Assembly: GCA_964647585.1 (NCBI GenBank)
Contig: CAZYGG010000049.1
Span: 1 to 28,494, forward strand
Reading direction: 5' to 3'
Origin: CAJINA01 sp964647585
Lineage (GTDB): Bacteria; Desulfobacterota; Desulfobacteria; Desulfobacterales; CAJINA01
DNA length: 28,494 bases
Notes under the pieces: generated by a model
Databases searched by the model: none
What the model saw: the letters and a program-made list of their open reading frames with translations, nothing else
What the model was told of the DNA's origin: nothing
Translations under genes and position numbers: made by a program
Shown: piece after piece, positions 1-7,278 of the stretch
Layout: each line of letters begins with the position of its first letter
Numbering within the stretch: the stretch's first letter is position 1

Positions 1-34
1 TAGCCTCATACAACTTGGCTGTTCGGTGTGTCTA

Positions 35-459
35 CTATTTTAGGGAAAAGCCACCCCCTCCATAGATAATTTGGGCCATTAGCTTGTTTACGCCTGTCAT
101 TTCGTTTAAAAGGGCGGTAACCTCTTCCTGGGTAAGTACCACAGGCAGGTGTTTTGACCTATGGGCTCGGACGGCCTCATCAATGTCATCCAAGGGTTGG
201 TCCAATACCTGTCGGAATAGAAATAACAATGCGCTGAATGCCTGGTTTTGGGTGGATGCCCCCACTTTTCTCTCAACTGCCACTGCTCGCAGGTCCGGTT
301 TTTGTATTTCAAGTACCCTTCAAGTTCCTCTGGACTGAAACACTCTTCCGGATGTTTATGGCAATGATTGAAAAACTGCACGACCCAGTTCACATAGAAC
401 CTTGCTGTTTTTTGATTGGCAGTATGGCTGGCGAGTAGAAAGTTGCGAAAGTCTTCCAT
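35..459 (-). pseudogene. Integron-type tyrosine recombinase remnant, frameshifted and truncated
   Basis: Two adjacent minus-strand reading frames together resemble the first half of an IntI-type integrase. The upstream frame (from 459) carries the SAM-like N-terminal domain (FRNFLLASHTANQKTARFYV). The downstream frame, entered near 283-300, continues with the characteristic AVERKVGASTQNQAFSALLF and the region around LPVVLTQEEV. The second frame ends with YGGG followed by five unrelated residues and a stop, where intact IntI proteins continue with RLMEC and the catalytic domain. The gene therefore has a frameshift near 290 and lacks all catalytic residues (the R-HxxR-Y half). I infer a dead gene. 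The lost half may have been cut off by a mobile element, since bases 29-57 do not read as integrase, but I could not identify an element. No attC array was recognised next to it. Confidence 0.75.
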
Positions 460-1067
460 ATGTTTGCGATTGCAGTTTAGTTGAAGCGGTATCTGAAATA
501 CGAAAACTCGAATCCGGCGGCACCGCCCTTAAAAGGCCTCCTTAATAAAACCAATAATCGTGCCAGCAGGGGTTAAACGGCATAAATCATCTTGCGATGT
601 ATAATAATTGTTTATTATCAAAAAGTTACACCGCCAAACAGTTTTGACACGATTATTTGGTGAGCTGCCACAGGCAGCAGTTTGCACAGAAATCACGGCA
701 CGTCTGCACAAAAACCTGTGCAAATAGGGGTCGGGCGCAGAGAATTCGTCTAAACAGGCCCCATTTTTTTTAAACTGCAATGGATGTGAAAAGACTTGGA
801 GAAAAATGTTGCCTGCAGATATGATGAGAGTATCCGGACTGAGGAATATTGCTTGGTGCTGCGGGATTATCTAAACCGTGGAATAATTATGGTATTTTAG
901 GATACCATGCAAATATCACAATTCCACCATAATTGCATATATATCGAGATTATAACAAGGTAGCGATTTGTCATGCCATTAAGTCTCTTATAACAGCACT
1001 TGTTAAACTTTTTCCGCGCCCAAATGGCAAAGCTCATTTTGACCAGTCTTTATCCGGTGCCGAATGT
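460..1067. other. Gene-free spacer with small inverted repeats
   Basis: No open frame here resembles a known protein. The 83-codon frame at 529-780 on the minus strand has no recognisable motif or ribosome-binding site. The stretch is AT-richer than its surroundings. It contains a perfect 9-bp inverted repeat (TTTGCACAG at 681-689, CTGTGCAAA at 716-724) and a hairpin TGGTAT/ATACCA at 890-907. Lying upstream of an integrase remnant, it would be where an attI site is expected. A GTTRRRY-type heptamer (GTTAAAC, 572-578) is present, but one heptamer is weak evidence. Confidence 0.4.
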
Positions 1068-1868
1068 TCAGGGGCGCGCATAGGTTCGCACGCGCCGGGT
1101 CCATCCCGGCAGCCAGTTTTGCCTGACGTGCGGTCGCGGGTCGGCATAGGCCCGCCGGGTCAGGACCCTTTCGGCGGCTGCGGCAAACTCTTTTTCCGCA
1201 TTGACCAGGGTCTTCTGGGGATCCATCTCCTCCAGTACCTGGAGCAGGCCCCACCCGTGGCCGCCTATCCTTTCCGTCGGCAACAGGCCTTCGCCCTTGA
1301 AATTGACATAGTCCACCAGGGCGTACCGACCGCGGGTCGTGCGGGCAATTCGATAAAATTTCCGCTCTACTTCAGACCGCCTATGGCGGGGGGACTCCTT
1401 CAGTATGCGGGGCAGCGCCCGCTCCAGCCGGATGAGTAGAAAGCGGGTCTGCAATGGAATGGTCTCTTCCAGAAAGGCTCTCAAGGCCTTTGCGGCGGCG
1501 GAATTCCTGGCAGCCAGGTAGGTCGCGCGGTCCGGCCACGGGCACCCGGGCAGCGGGTCGCCGGTGAGCATCTCCGGTAATTTTGCCTTCTGGTGGTCTG
1601 CATATCTGGCAAAGGAGATAAAACTCTCCATATAGGGTCCGCTGCGGCCCTGGGGGTACCAGATAAAATGGCCGATGCCCAGCGAGATGAAATCTTCGCC
1701 CCGGTTCCAGGTGATCAGGTTCTCAGGTTTCGAACCGCACTCATTGGCATAGATTTTCCGGCCGATTGCGCCAAGTCCGGTGGTATTGATGCCCATCGCC
1801 CAACAGGCACCGGCAAGTGCCGCCAGGCACGCCGCTATCATTAAAAAACCGGGTCCACCCTTGAGCAT
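1068..1868 (-). CDS. Conserved secreted protein of unknown function
   Basis: A 266-residue protein with a hydrophobic N-terminal stretch (about residues 8-24, ending LAALAGACWA) that fits a signal peptide. An AGAC tetrad gives a weak lipobox, so lipidation is possible but not convincing. The mature part has motifs I associate from memory with a conserved proteobacterial family of unknown function: YANECGSKPENL, LGIGHFIWYP near residues 63-72, DYVNFKGEG and HGWGLLQVLE. The invariant-looking Glu and Trp/Tyr-rich motifs suggest an enzyme or a glycan-binding domain, but no function should be assigned. It is divergent from the pseudouridine synthase gene at 1939, with a 70-bp shared gap that must hold both promoters. 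Confidence 0.8.
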   Translation of the reverse strand: MLKGGPGFLMIAACLAALAGACWAMGINTTGLGAIGRKIYANECGSKPENLITWNRGEDFISLGIGHFIWYPQGRSGPYMESFISFARYADHQKAKLPEMLTGDPLPGCPWPDRATYLAARNSAAAKALRAFLEETIPLQTRFLLIRLERALPRILKESPRHRRSEVERKFYRIARTTRGRYALVDYVNFKGEGLLPTERIGGHGWGLLQVLEEMDPQKTLVNAEKEFAAAAERVLTRRAYADPRPHVRQNWLPGWTRRVRTYARP

Positions 1869-1938
1869 CTATCCAGTAACTCCGTATCTGTTTCTGATTG
1901 CTTCCGGTCCGATAGTGAATTACTATTCCAGAAAAGAT

Positions 1939-2712
1939 ATGAAAAGGCAAATATCCGTAGAAAAACCGATTGAAATCCTGGCTTCCGGAAAAGGCTGGCT
2001 GGCCGTCGAAAAACCCGCCGGCATGAGTGTCCACAACGATCCCGGTAAAGATCTTTGCGGGCGCCTGTCGATCCTTTTGCAGACGGAGGCTGACCTGCAG
2101 GCGGCAACCAGTCTCGCTGCTGATAGCCGCCTTAACGCGGCCCACCGCCTCGACCGGGAAACCAGCGGGGTAATCTTACTGGCCGGAAACAGGTCCGTTC
2201 TAAGGCATTTCACGGCTCAATTTGAGGCCCGGACCGTGAATAAGCAATATACCGCGATACTGCACGGTCATCTTCCTGAAAATGACCTTCCCGGCCCATG
2301 GAGTTCCTGGGAATGGTCCCTCACTAAAACCCCGGGCGGCCGAAAAGATCCCCGGGGAAGAGGCCCCCGGAAAGCGTGCACCACCCTGGTTCGGGTACTT
2401 GATCACAGTGACCATTATACCCTGGTGGCGTGCAAACTGCTAACCGGAAGAAAACACCAGATTCGCCGCCACGCCAAACTGGCCGGCCATCCCGTGGTGG
2501 GCGATCGCCGGTATGGGTCTAAGCGAGCACTGGGCTTTTTACAGAGCAAACACAATTTCAGACGCCTGGGTTTACACGCTGCCTCGCTTGAAATTCAGCT
2601 TCCCGATGGCAGCCCTATGGTTATCCGCTCTCAGGCCCTGCCTGCCGAAATGCAATACCTGTTTGCCGGAGACAGCCATGCTGCAGATTTCAATAAGACC
2701 TCACATCCGTAG
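1939..2712 (+). CDS. RluA-family RNA pseudouridine synthase
   Basis: A 257-residue protein isomerising uridine to pseudouridine in rRNA or tRNA. The catalytic-Asp motif HRLDRETSGVILLA is intact, and the C-terminal half carries LLTGRKHQIRRHAKLAGHPV and VGDRRYGSK, typical of RluA/RluC/TruC proteins. There is no N-terminal S4 domain; the protein opens directly with the catalytic fold (GWLAVEKPAGMSVHNDP). This fits the short single-domain TruC-like branch, but the target nucleotide cannot be read from sequence. The frame stays open upstream to 1780, but that part overlaps the opposite-strand gene and reads as non-protein, so the ATG at 1939 is preferred. The Shine-Dalgarno is weak (GAAAAGA). Confidence 0.9.
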   Translation: MKRQISVEKPIEILASGKGWLAVEKPAGMSVHNDPGKDLCGRLSILLQTEADLQAATSLAADSRLNAAHRLDRETSGVILLAGNRSVLRHFTAQFEARTVNKQYTAILHGHLPENDLPGPWSSWEWSLTKTPGGRKDPRGRGPRKACTTLVRVLDHSDHYTLVACKLLTGRKHQIRRHAKLAGHPVVGDRRYGSKRALGFLQSKHNFRRLGLHAASLEIQLPDGSPMVIRSQALPAEMQYLFAGDSHAADFNKTSHP

Positions 2713-2739
2713 AAGCTATCTACCCCCTGCTTTTAAGGT

Positions 2740-2887
2740 TAGAATCTATCTCAAAACACGAATTTTGGTTCAAAATCCAGCCTTCGCCCTTTGAGCTTCC
2801 GACTTTGCTTTTCAAGCTTCCCTCTTCGCTTTTCAAGTTTCGCCGGACAGGTCGCCGGACAAGAAGACTTTTTTGAGATGGGTTCTA
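2740..2887. repeat. Fold-back element, end type A, core Y
   Basis: A 148-bp element bounded by 17-base inverted ends (TAGAATCTATCTCAAAA at 2740-2756; the complement of TAGAACCCATCTCAAAA at 2871-2887; 15 of 17 match). The same ends recur at 7120-7264. The inside holds about three imperfect tandem units of roughly 20 bases, each with CTTT(T)CAAGCTTC-like sequence (about 2788-2840), then a short repeated CGCCGGACA. The right end covers the stop codon (complement of CTA, 2885-2887) of the GhrA-like gene. No coding capacity. Confidence 0.75.
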
Positions 2888-3820
2888 ATAGCCACGCTTG
2901 CGAGCAACTACATTTAACACTTCGCGCCCGGCTTTGACGCGCCGGTAGTTGTCCATGATCTGGGGGATGACGGCGGCAGGGTTGGTGAGACTGGCGATGT
3001 GCGGTGTCACGGTAATGGCGGGCTGTTGCCAGAACGGATGTTTTTCCGGCAAAGGTTCTGTCCGAAAAACATCCAGGCAGGCCCCGGAAAGCTGGCCGGA
3101 GGCGATGGCTTCAAGCAGATCTTCTTCCACCAGGTGTCGGCCCCGGGCCACGTTGATCAGGTAGGCGCCCTGCGGCAGGTGGTTGAAAGTATCCCGGTTC
3201 AGGATGTTTTCTGTCTCAGGTGTCAACGGCAGCATATTGATGAGAATGCGGCTTTCGGCCAGGAACGCGACGAACTGGTCCCGTCCAATGAAAGTCGCAA
3301 TGCCTTCCAGGGGCTTGTCCGACCGGCGCCAGCCGGCCACTTTGAAACCAAGCGCCACCAACTTGCGGGCGGCGTCCAATCCCAGCTGCCCGAGTCCCAG
3401 GATACCGATGGTCTCTTTTTCCGCAAGCTTCGGAATGACGGGCTGCCACGCTTCTTCCGCCTCCCGCTCCATGAAAAAGCGTGTGTTGCGGCAATAGTTC
3501 AGAGCACTCATCACCACGTACTCACTCATGGAGCCAGCCATAGTAGCATCGACGATCCGCGTGATCGGAACCCCTGCGGGCAGGTCGGGGTCACTGAGGA
3601 TATTGTCGACGCCGGCACCCATCGACGCAATGCATTTCAAGTTTGGAAACCGGCGGAACTCTCCGTGGGGGTGTCGCCAGGCCAGCGCGAATTCGACATC
3701 TTCCCGGACACCGGCCGCAGGCCATACCCGCAGGTCAATGCCTGGTGCAGAGGCCAGGATTCTCTTTTCCCATGAAGAGGTCTTCATGGTCGGCATGATA
3801 ATCAGAAAGGCCACAGGCAT
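2885..3820 (-). CDS. D-2-hydroxyacid dehydrogenase, GhrA-like (glyoxylate/hydroxypyruvate reductase)
   Basis: A 311-residue NAD(P)H-dependent reductase of 2-keto acids. The Rossmann motif GILGLGQLGLDAARKL lies in the middle. The family catalytic triad is visible as Arg in NVARGRHLVEEDLL, Glu in FRTEPLP and His in TPHIASLTNPA. The length and the C-terminal ending RKRGY match E. coli GhrA (312 residues, ending RARGY as I recall), which reduces glyoxylate and hydroxypyruvate. The ATG at 3820 is chosen over a TTG three codons upstream because GGAG sits about 5 bases before the ATG. The last codon and stop coincide with the end of a repeat element, so the extreme C-terminus may have been set by that insertion. 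Monocistronic. Confidence 0.88.
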   Translation of the reverse strand: MPVAFLIIMPTMKTSSWEKRILASAPGIDLRVWPAAGVREDVEFALAWRHPHGEFRRFPNLKCIASMGAGVDNILSDPDLPAGVPITRIVDATMAGSMSEYVVMSALNYCRNTRFFMEREAEEAWQPVIPKLAEKETIGILGLGQLGLDAARKLVALGFKVAGWRRSDKPLEGIATFIGRDQFVAFLAESRILINMLPLTPETENILNRDTFNHLPQGAYLINVARGRHLVEEDLLEAIASGQLSGACLDVFRTEPLPEKHPFWQQPAITVTPHIASLTNPAAVIPQIMDNYRRVKAGREVLNVVARKRGY

Positions 3821-4129
3821 CCGCTCCAATGATCAATTGATTGCGTTGTGTTTCACAAATAAGGGCAAAAACATTCTACAACTATAGCATGGCTTCAAAA
3901 GGCAACTAAATCCGAAATACAAAGCACGAAGTTCGAAACAAATTCAAAATTCTAATGGCCAAATGAAAGAAACAGGTGCTTACCGATTGTAAAAAAATGT
4001 TTTGTTTGATTTTTTGGTCATTGTGGTTTGCCTTCTTGTTTCGAATTTCGATATTCGGATTCCGGATTTCTGGGCACTTAAATACACTATAGCCGCAGTG
4101 CTATCAGATAATAAACTGATGGAGCAACA
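3821..4129. repeat. Spacer with a long inverted-repeat element (3908-4069)
   Basis: A gene-free spacer. At 3908-4069 lies a 162-bp element with long imperfect inverted arms: AAATCCGAAATACAAAGC and GAAGTTCGAAACAA on the left, TTGTTTCGAATTTC and ATTCGGATTCCGGATTT on the right. The middle (TAATGGCCAAATGA / TTTTTTGGTCATTG) can also pair. This looks like a dispersed palindromic repeat of a type common in genomes of this group, from memory. No open frame. Confidence 0.65.
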
Positions 4130-5032
4130 CTAAGTTCGGGGGCCATAAAAATAGTTCACCAACCGCGGCAATATACCGATTTCAGTCGGCGTCCGGCCGA
4201 ATATTTCACCATCCGGCAGTAGGTCTTTTGCGGGACTGGTCTGCACCCGGGCATGCCGGCCCTGGTAGAAACTTACGGCCCGGTTCTCACCATGGCACCC
4301 CTTGAAAAGTTTCGGCAGGGTTGCAATCAGGCTTAGGCGGCTCAGCGGTCCGGCAACGACCACGTCAAAAAGGCCATCGTCAATCTTCGCTTCCGGCGCC
4401 ATGAGCATGTCGCCGCCGGTGTATCTCGAGTTGCAGAACTCAACAAAACAATTGGGTCCGGAGATCCGCCGGCCATCGATATCGAGATCCAGCGTATAGG
4501 TCTTTAAACCCAGGACCCGGTGGAGAACACCCAGAATGTAGCTGAAATCACCCGTACGGCTGAAGCGGGCCGCGGTGCAGGCGACATCGGTTACGAATCC
4601 GAAGCCCATGAGATTGACAAAGTAAAGGGTCCGGCTGTCCTGTGAAAACGTGCAAACATCCACCGGTCGGGTGTCCGCGCCGATAACCGCATTTACCCCG
4701 TCATCGACTGAAAACAGGTTTAAGTCCCGGGCAAATGAATTCCCCCGCCCCACGGGAATAATCCCCAGTGCGGGTGGGCGCTGACCGGTAGTGCAATTGT
4801 TAAGGACACTGTTGAGGACGTGGTAGTTGGTGCCGTCACCCCCCATGGCCACAACAGCATCATACGTGTCCAGCGGCAGCCCGTCCAGTAAGCTCATGCC
4901 GTGTTCATGATGGCGGGTCACGTAGAAATCAACTGCGAACCGAGCCGCTTCGAATCTTTCCCGAACGCTGTCAATAATCGCCTCAGATACAGTCCCCCGG
5001 GAACAGGGATTTGCTATCAATACCAGTTTCAC
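4130..5032 (-). CDS. Diacylglycerol kinase-family lipid kinase (YegS-like)
   Basis: A 300-residue member of the DAGK catalytic family, expected to phosphorylate a lipid alcohol such as diacylglycerol at the inner membrane. Visible motifs are the N-terminal LVLIANPCSRG (phosphate-binding loop, usually NPxSG), AMGGDGTNYHVLNSVLN (the GGDGT signature, about residues 63-80) and GIIPVGRGNSFARDL, then DDGLFDVVVAGPLSR in the C-terminal beta domain. The nucleotide-site motif differs from the usual GTGNDFAR (T to R, D to S). The length matches YegS/BmrU proteins. The ATG at 5032 directly precedes KLVLIANP as in relatives. Transcribed alone; the left neighbour is separated by a repeat element. Confidence 0.87.
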   Translation of the reverse strand: MKLVLIANPCSRGTVSEAIIDSVRERFEAARFAVDFYVTRHHEHGMSLLDGLPLDTYDAVVAMGGDGTNYHVLNSVLNNCTTGQRPPALGIIPVGRGNSFARDLNLFSVDDGVNAVIGADTRPVDVCTFSQDSRTLYFVNLMGFGFVTDVACTAARFSRTGDFSYILGVLHRVLGLKTYTLDLDIDGRRISGPNCFVEFCNSRYTGGDMLMAPEAKIDDGLFDVVVAGPLSRLSLIATLPKLFKGCHGENRAVSFYQGRHARVQTSPAKDLLPDGEIFGRTPTEIGILPRLVNYFYGPRT

Positions 5033-5297
5033 AATTTAAGGCCCCTTTTTCGGTATAGCCAAACAGACACACGGCGTGAGCAAGCCGTCACTTGGAACGC
5101 ACCGAATTATAACCGTCCTAAAATATACGTATATTTATTCGTTTACCGGGTTTTAGTCAATAGCTTTGCATGGTGAACTATTATTGACACCCGCATGTAC
5201 ATCCTGTGTCCATGAAATCCGGGAAACCTGGTCAACCGCTACGCCGATCAATACGTAACTACCTAAAATTTTAATGCATACTAAAAACCTACTTTTG

Positions 5298-5313
5298 TGG
5301 CACGCTATTTGTA
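5298..5313 (+). promoter_or_regulatory. Putative sigma-54 promoter
   Basis: TGGCAC at 5298-5303, five bases, then TTGTA at 5309-5313. It fits the sigma-54 -24/-12 consensus TGGCAC-N5-TTGCA with one change (GT for GC at -12). Transcription would begin near 5325, about 130 bases before the 104-residue gene, leaving a structured leader. No activator-binding site was identified. Confidence 0.5.
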
Positions 5314-5364
5314 ACCATAGTTTAAGCACAGAAGGTAGTTTTATCGTTTTACCGCAGCGCGGTA

Positions 5365-5430
5365 GCGGAATCAGGACGCCCTCCCCCAATCCCCACACCC
5401 CATAGCGTCCTGATTCCGCAGCATTTTTTT
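5365..5430 (+). promoter_or_regulatory. Leader hairpin with T-run, possible attenuator
   Basis: A perfect 15-bp stem (GCGGAATCAGGACGC 5365-5379; GCGTCCTGATTCCGC 5405-5419) is followed by AGCA and seven Ts (5424-5430), the pattern of an intrinsic terminator. It sits between the putative sigma-54 promoter and the 104-residue gene. The 25-base C-rich loop starts CCTCC (5380-5384), which is complementary to the gene's GGAGG (5445-5449), so a second role in translation is possible. It could also simply terminate upstream transcripts. Confidence 0.55.
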
Positions 5431-5454
5431 ACAGGTTCCCAAAAGGAGGACGGT

Positions 5455-5769
5455 ATGTACGAAATCAACCTCGACCCCAAAGACTATGGTATTGAAGCAC
5501 TCGTGGAAGGTATGGAAAACAACCCGGTAGCATTTAAAGAAGAGGATCGGCAAAAGTGGGCCCGCGAAATCGGTGCCTTCGCCGGCAAGCTTGATGAACT
5601 GTCCGACAGAGCAAAATCGCTGCAAACACTTTTCAGCAGCAGTGATGCCATAAAGGCCACCCCGGCCTCCCTGAAAACTTTCAAGATACAGATGTTCAAC
5701 ATTAATGACGCGCTGAGTTCCTCGCTTGAACTGGCCGACAAGATCGACTCACAGATCGTTCAAAAGTAA
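5455..5769 (+). CDS. Small helical protein of unknown function
   Basis: A 104-residue acidic, mostly helical-looking protein with no signal peptide and no membrane segment, so probably cytoplasmic. It has a very strong Shine-Dalgarno (AAAAGGAGG, 5441-5449) six bases before the ATG. The N-terminal part has DPKDYGIEALVEGMENNPVA; the rest (AFAGKLDELSDRAKSLQTLF and DALSSSLELADKIDSQIV) shows heptad-like hydrophobic spacing that suggests a coiled coil or helical hairpin. I do not recognise the family. The putative sigma-54 promoter, long leader and strong terminator-like hairpin on its 3' side indicate a separately regulated single gene, perhaps abundant under particular conditions. That it is a real gene is well supported; function is unknown. 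Confidence 0.8.
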   Translation: MYEINLDPKDYGIEALVEGMENNPVAFKEEDRQKWAREIGAFAGKLDELSDRAKSLQTLFSSSDAIKATPASLKTFKIQMFNINDALSSSLELADKIDSQIVQK

Positions 5770-5777
5770 GCGTTGCC

Positions 5778-5804
5778 CCGGGGAAGGCGTGCGGCCTTCC
5801 CCGG
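5778..5804 (+). terminator. Strong hairpin after the 104-residue gene
   Basis: A perfect 11-bp GC-rich stem, CCGGGGAAGGC and GCCTTCCCCGG, with a five-base loop, starting 8 bases after the stop codon. The following sequence lacks a T-run, so it may act as an RNA 3'-end stabiliser or a weak terminator. Confidence 0.6.
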
Positions 5805-5911
5805 CGGCCCCACCGCCTTCCCTAAAATAAACTCTTGTTTCCTGATCAATTCTTGAGGTAGTTTCTTCAAATCGTCGTTTTACATTATACTACCGCCTTT
5901 GGAGGATACGA

Positions 5912-6490
5912 ATGGAAACCCGCGTTCCCACAAGAGCAGAAGCCTTTGCGCTTTTGACCCGTTACAACAAGTCTGAAAGTCTCGTAAAACACGCCCTGGC
6001 AGTGGAAGGCGTTATGCGGTACATTGCCAGGAAAAAAGGCGCGGACGAAGAAAAATGGGGTGTCATTGGTCTCATTCACGACTTGGACTACGAACAGTTT
6101 CCTGATCAACACTGTAAAAAAACAGAGGAAATCCTGGAAGAAAACAACTGGCCCGCAGAATATATCCGGGCAGTCATCAGTCACGGTTGGGGCATCTGCG
6201 TGGACGTCAAGCCGGAATCCGAACTTGAGAAAACGCTCTACGCCATTGACGAATTGACCGGTCTGGTGGCCACCAGCGCCCTGGTCAGGCCCTCCAAAAG
6301 CGTCCTGGACATGAAAGCCAAATCGGTCAAAAAGAAGTGGAAAGACAAGCGGTTCGCGGCCGGTGTGGACCGATCGATCATTGCCAACGGGGCGGAAATG
6401 CTGGGCGTTGAAGTTTCCGAACTGATCACGGATACGATTATGGGCATGCGGGAGGTCGCTGCGGAAATCGGTCTAAAGGGAACGGTATAA
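5912..6490 (+). CDS. HD-domain phosphohydrolase
   Basis: A 192-residue protein of the HD superfamily (metal-dependent phosphohydrolases). The expected ligands are visible: His in LVKHALAVEGVM (about residue 26), the HD pair in VIGLIHDLDYEQFPD (about 53-54), His in AVISHGWGI and Asp in LYAIDELTGLV. No other domain is attached. The C-terminal third is helical, with a basic patch (KAKSVKKKWKDKRF). Small stand-alone HD proteins act on nucleotides or phosphoesters; the substrate cannot be predicted. The ATG at 5912 has GGAGG about 9 bases upstream. It lies downstream of the 104-residue gene in the same direction, but the hairpin at 5778 suggests separate transcripts. Confidence 0.85.
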   Translation: METRVPTRAEAFALLTRYNKSESLVKHALAVEGVMRYIARKKGADEEKWGVIGLIHDLDYEQFPDQHCKKTEEILEENNWPAEYIRAVISHGWGICVDVKPESELEKTLYAIDELTGLVATSALVRPSKSVLDMKAKSVKKKWKDKRFAAGVDRSIIANGAEMLGVEVSELITDTIMGMREVAAEIGLKGTV

Positions 6491-6499
6491 CGCGAATTC

Positions 6500-6628
6500 T
6501 GAATATCCAACAAGGAATACCCAATGACCAAGTATGGCAGCGCTGCGCGCTACTAATCATATACAAATCAAATTGGCAGTATGCCTTCCCTGGAAATTGG
6601 AAATTCCTTGTTGGACATTGGATATTGA
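6500..6628. repeat. Inverted-repeat element
   Basis: Arms GAATATCCAACAAGGAAT (6501-6518) and ATTCCTTGTTGG followed by CATTGGATATTG (6603-6627) are complementary apart from a small offset, giving a fold-back of about 128 bp. It begins 10 bases after the HD gene's stop and ends close to the stop of the opposite-strand lipoprotein. It may serve as a bidirectional terminator between the convergent genes. No coding capacity. Confidence 0.65.
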
Positions 6629-6647
6629 AAAGGCCCAAAAGGGCTTC

Positions 6648-7103
6648 CTACTGCCCCTTGTAACCAGTTTCGAACGCCGCAAACAACGCCTCGGCCCGGG
6701 CGGAAGCGGCCCGGGGTGTCTGGGTCATCAGGTTTTTGGCTTTAAACCAGCTCATCCCCATCGCCGAGTTAAATCCCATCAATTTTGCCCCGGGTTCTAT
6801 CGGGTTGCCATAGCCGGATAGCGTTGCATGGGTCAAACGGCCCGTGGTAACGTAAAAGGCCGTATTGTCTTTCATCAGTTCTGCCTGATCTCCGCTCACA
6901 ACAATCGCCAACCGGGTAATGCCGTTGCCCGCTGTTGCCGTTTCCACGATCTCGCCCACGCTGGCGCCATGAGCATAGACTGCATTGTCAAACAGATTCG
7001 GTGTGCTTTCAAACATGATAAAAAAGACATTGCCTTTTGATTCCTGGCAACCGGCAAGAAACGCCATGGCAAGAAGTATCGTGAGTAGGAATGACCGCCG
7101 CAT
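6648..7103 (-). CDS. MCE/MlaD-like lipoprotein
   Basis: A 151-residue protein with a classic lipoprotein signal: MRRSF, hydrophobic residues 5-17, and lipobox LAGC with Cys about residue 19. The mature part resembles one MCE (MlaD-like) domain: FESTPNLFDNAVYAHGASVG matches the FxxxxGLxxGxxVxxxGxxVGxV pattern, followed by beta-rich sequence and TGRLTHATLSGYGNPIEPGAKLMGF. MCE proteins carry lipids between the membranes. This one lacks the usual N-terminal membrane anchor and the long C-terminal helix, and no permease or ATPase partner lies in the window. Assignment to MCE is by pattern only. The start is fixed by the signal peptide. GGAGG lies a few bases upstream. Confidence 0.78.
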   Translation of the reverse strand: MRRSFLLTILLAMAFLAGCQESKGNVFFIMFESTPNLFDNAVYAHGASVGEIVETATAGNGITRLAIVVSGDQAELMKDNTAFYVTTGRLTHATLSGYGNPIEPGAKLMGFNSAMGMSWFKAKNLMTQTPRAASARAEALFAAFETGYKGQ

Positions 7104-7119
7104 ACATCCTCCTGGACAT

Positions 7120-7264
7120 TAGAAGCTATCTCAAAAAAGTTTTTTGGCCCAAACTCGGCGTTGGGCGCTCATATCAAATCCTCAAAATACCTGATGTATT
7201 CCTCCGGTTTGATATTCGCGGCCGCCTTGATTTTGAACCAAAATCCATTTTTTGAGAAGGCTTC
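7120..7264. repeat. Fold-back element, end type A, core X
   Basis: A 145-bp element with inverted ends TAGAAGCTATCTCAAAA (7120-7136) and the complement of GAAGCCTTCTCAAAA (7250-7264), the same end type as at 2740-2887. Read on the minus strand, its core contains CAAGGCGG, AACCGGAGGAATACAT, GTATTTTGAGGATT and CCCAACGCCG. All of these recur, in the same order, in the element at 13350-13491. It ends 14 bases before the UspA gene's ATG. Confidence 0.8.
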
Positions 7265-7278
7265 CAGAAAGGGCGGTT

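Noticed and set aside
560..725. attI or attC sites beside the integrase remnant
   Set aside because: Only an isolated GTTAAAC heptamer and a 9-bp inverted repeat are seen; the paired R'/R'' and L'/L'' boxes of attC or the full attI layout are absent.
529..780. 83-codon minus-strand open frame
   Set aside because: No motif, no Shine-Dalgarno and no recognisable family; kept as spacer.
933..1439. 168-codon plus-strand open frame
   Set aside because: It is antisense to the conserved secreted protein at 1068-1868, with low-complexity Pro/Gly/Arg-rich translation and no ribosome-binding site.
5184..5206. TTGACA as a sigma-70 -35 box upstream of the 104-residue gene
   Set aside because: No acceptable -10 box lies 16-18 bases downstream; the sigma-54 match further on fits better.
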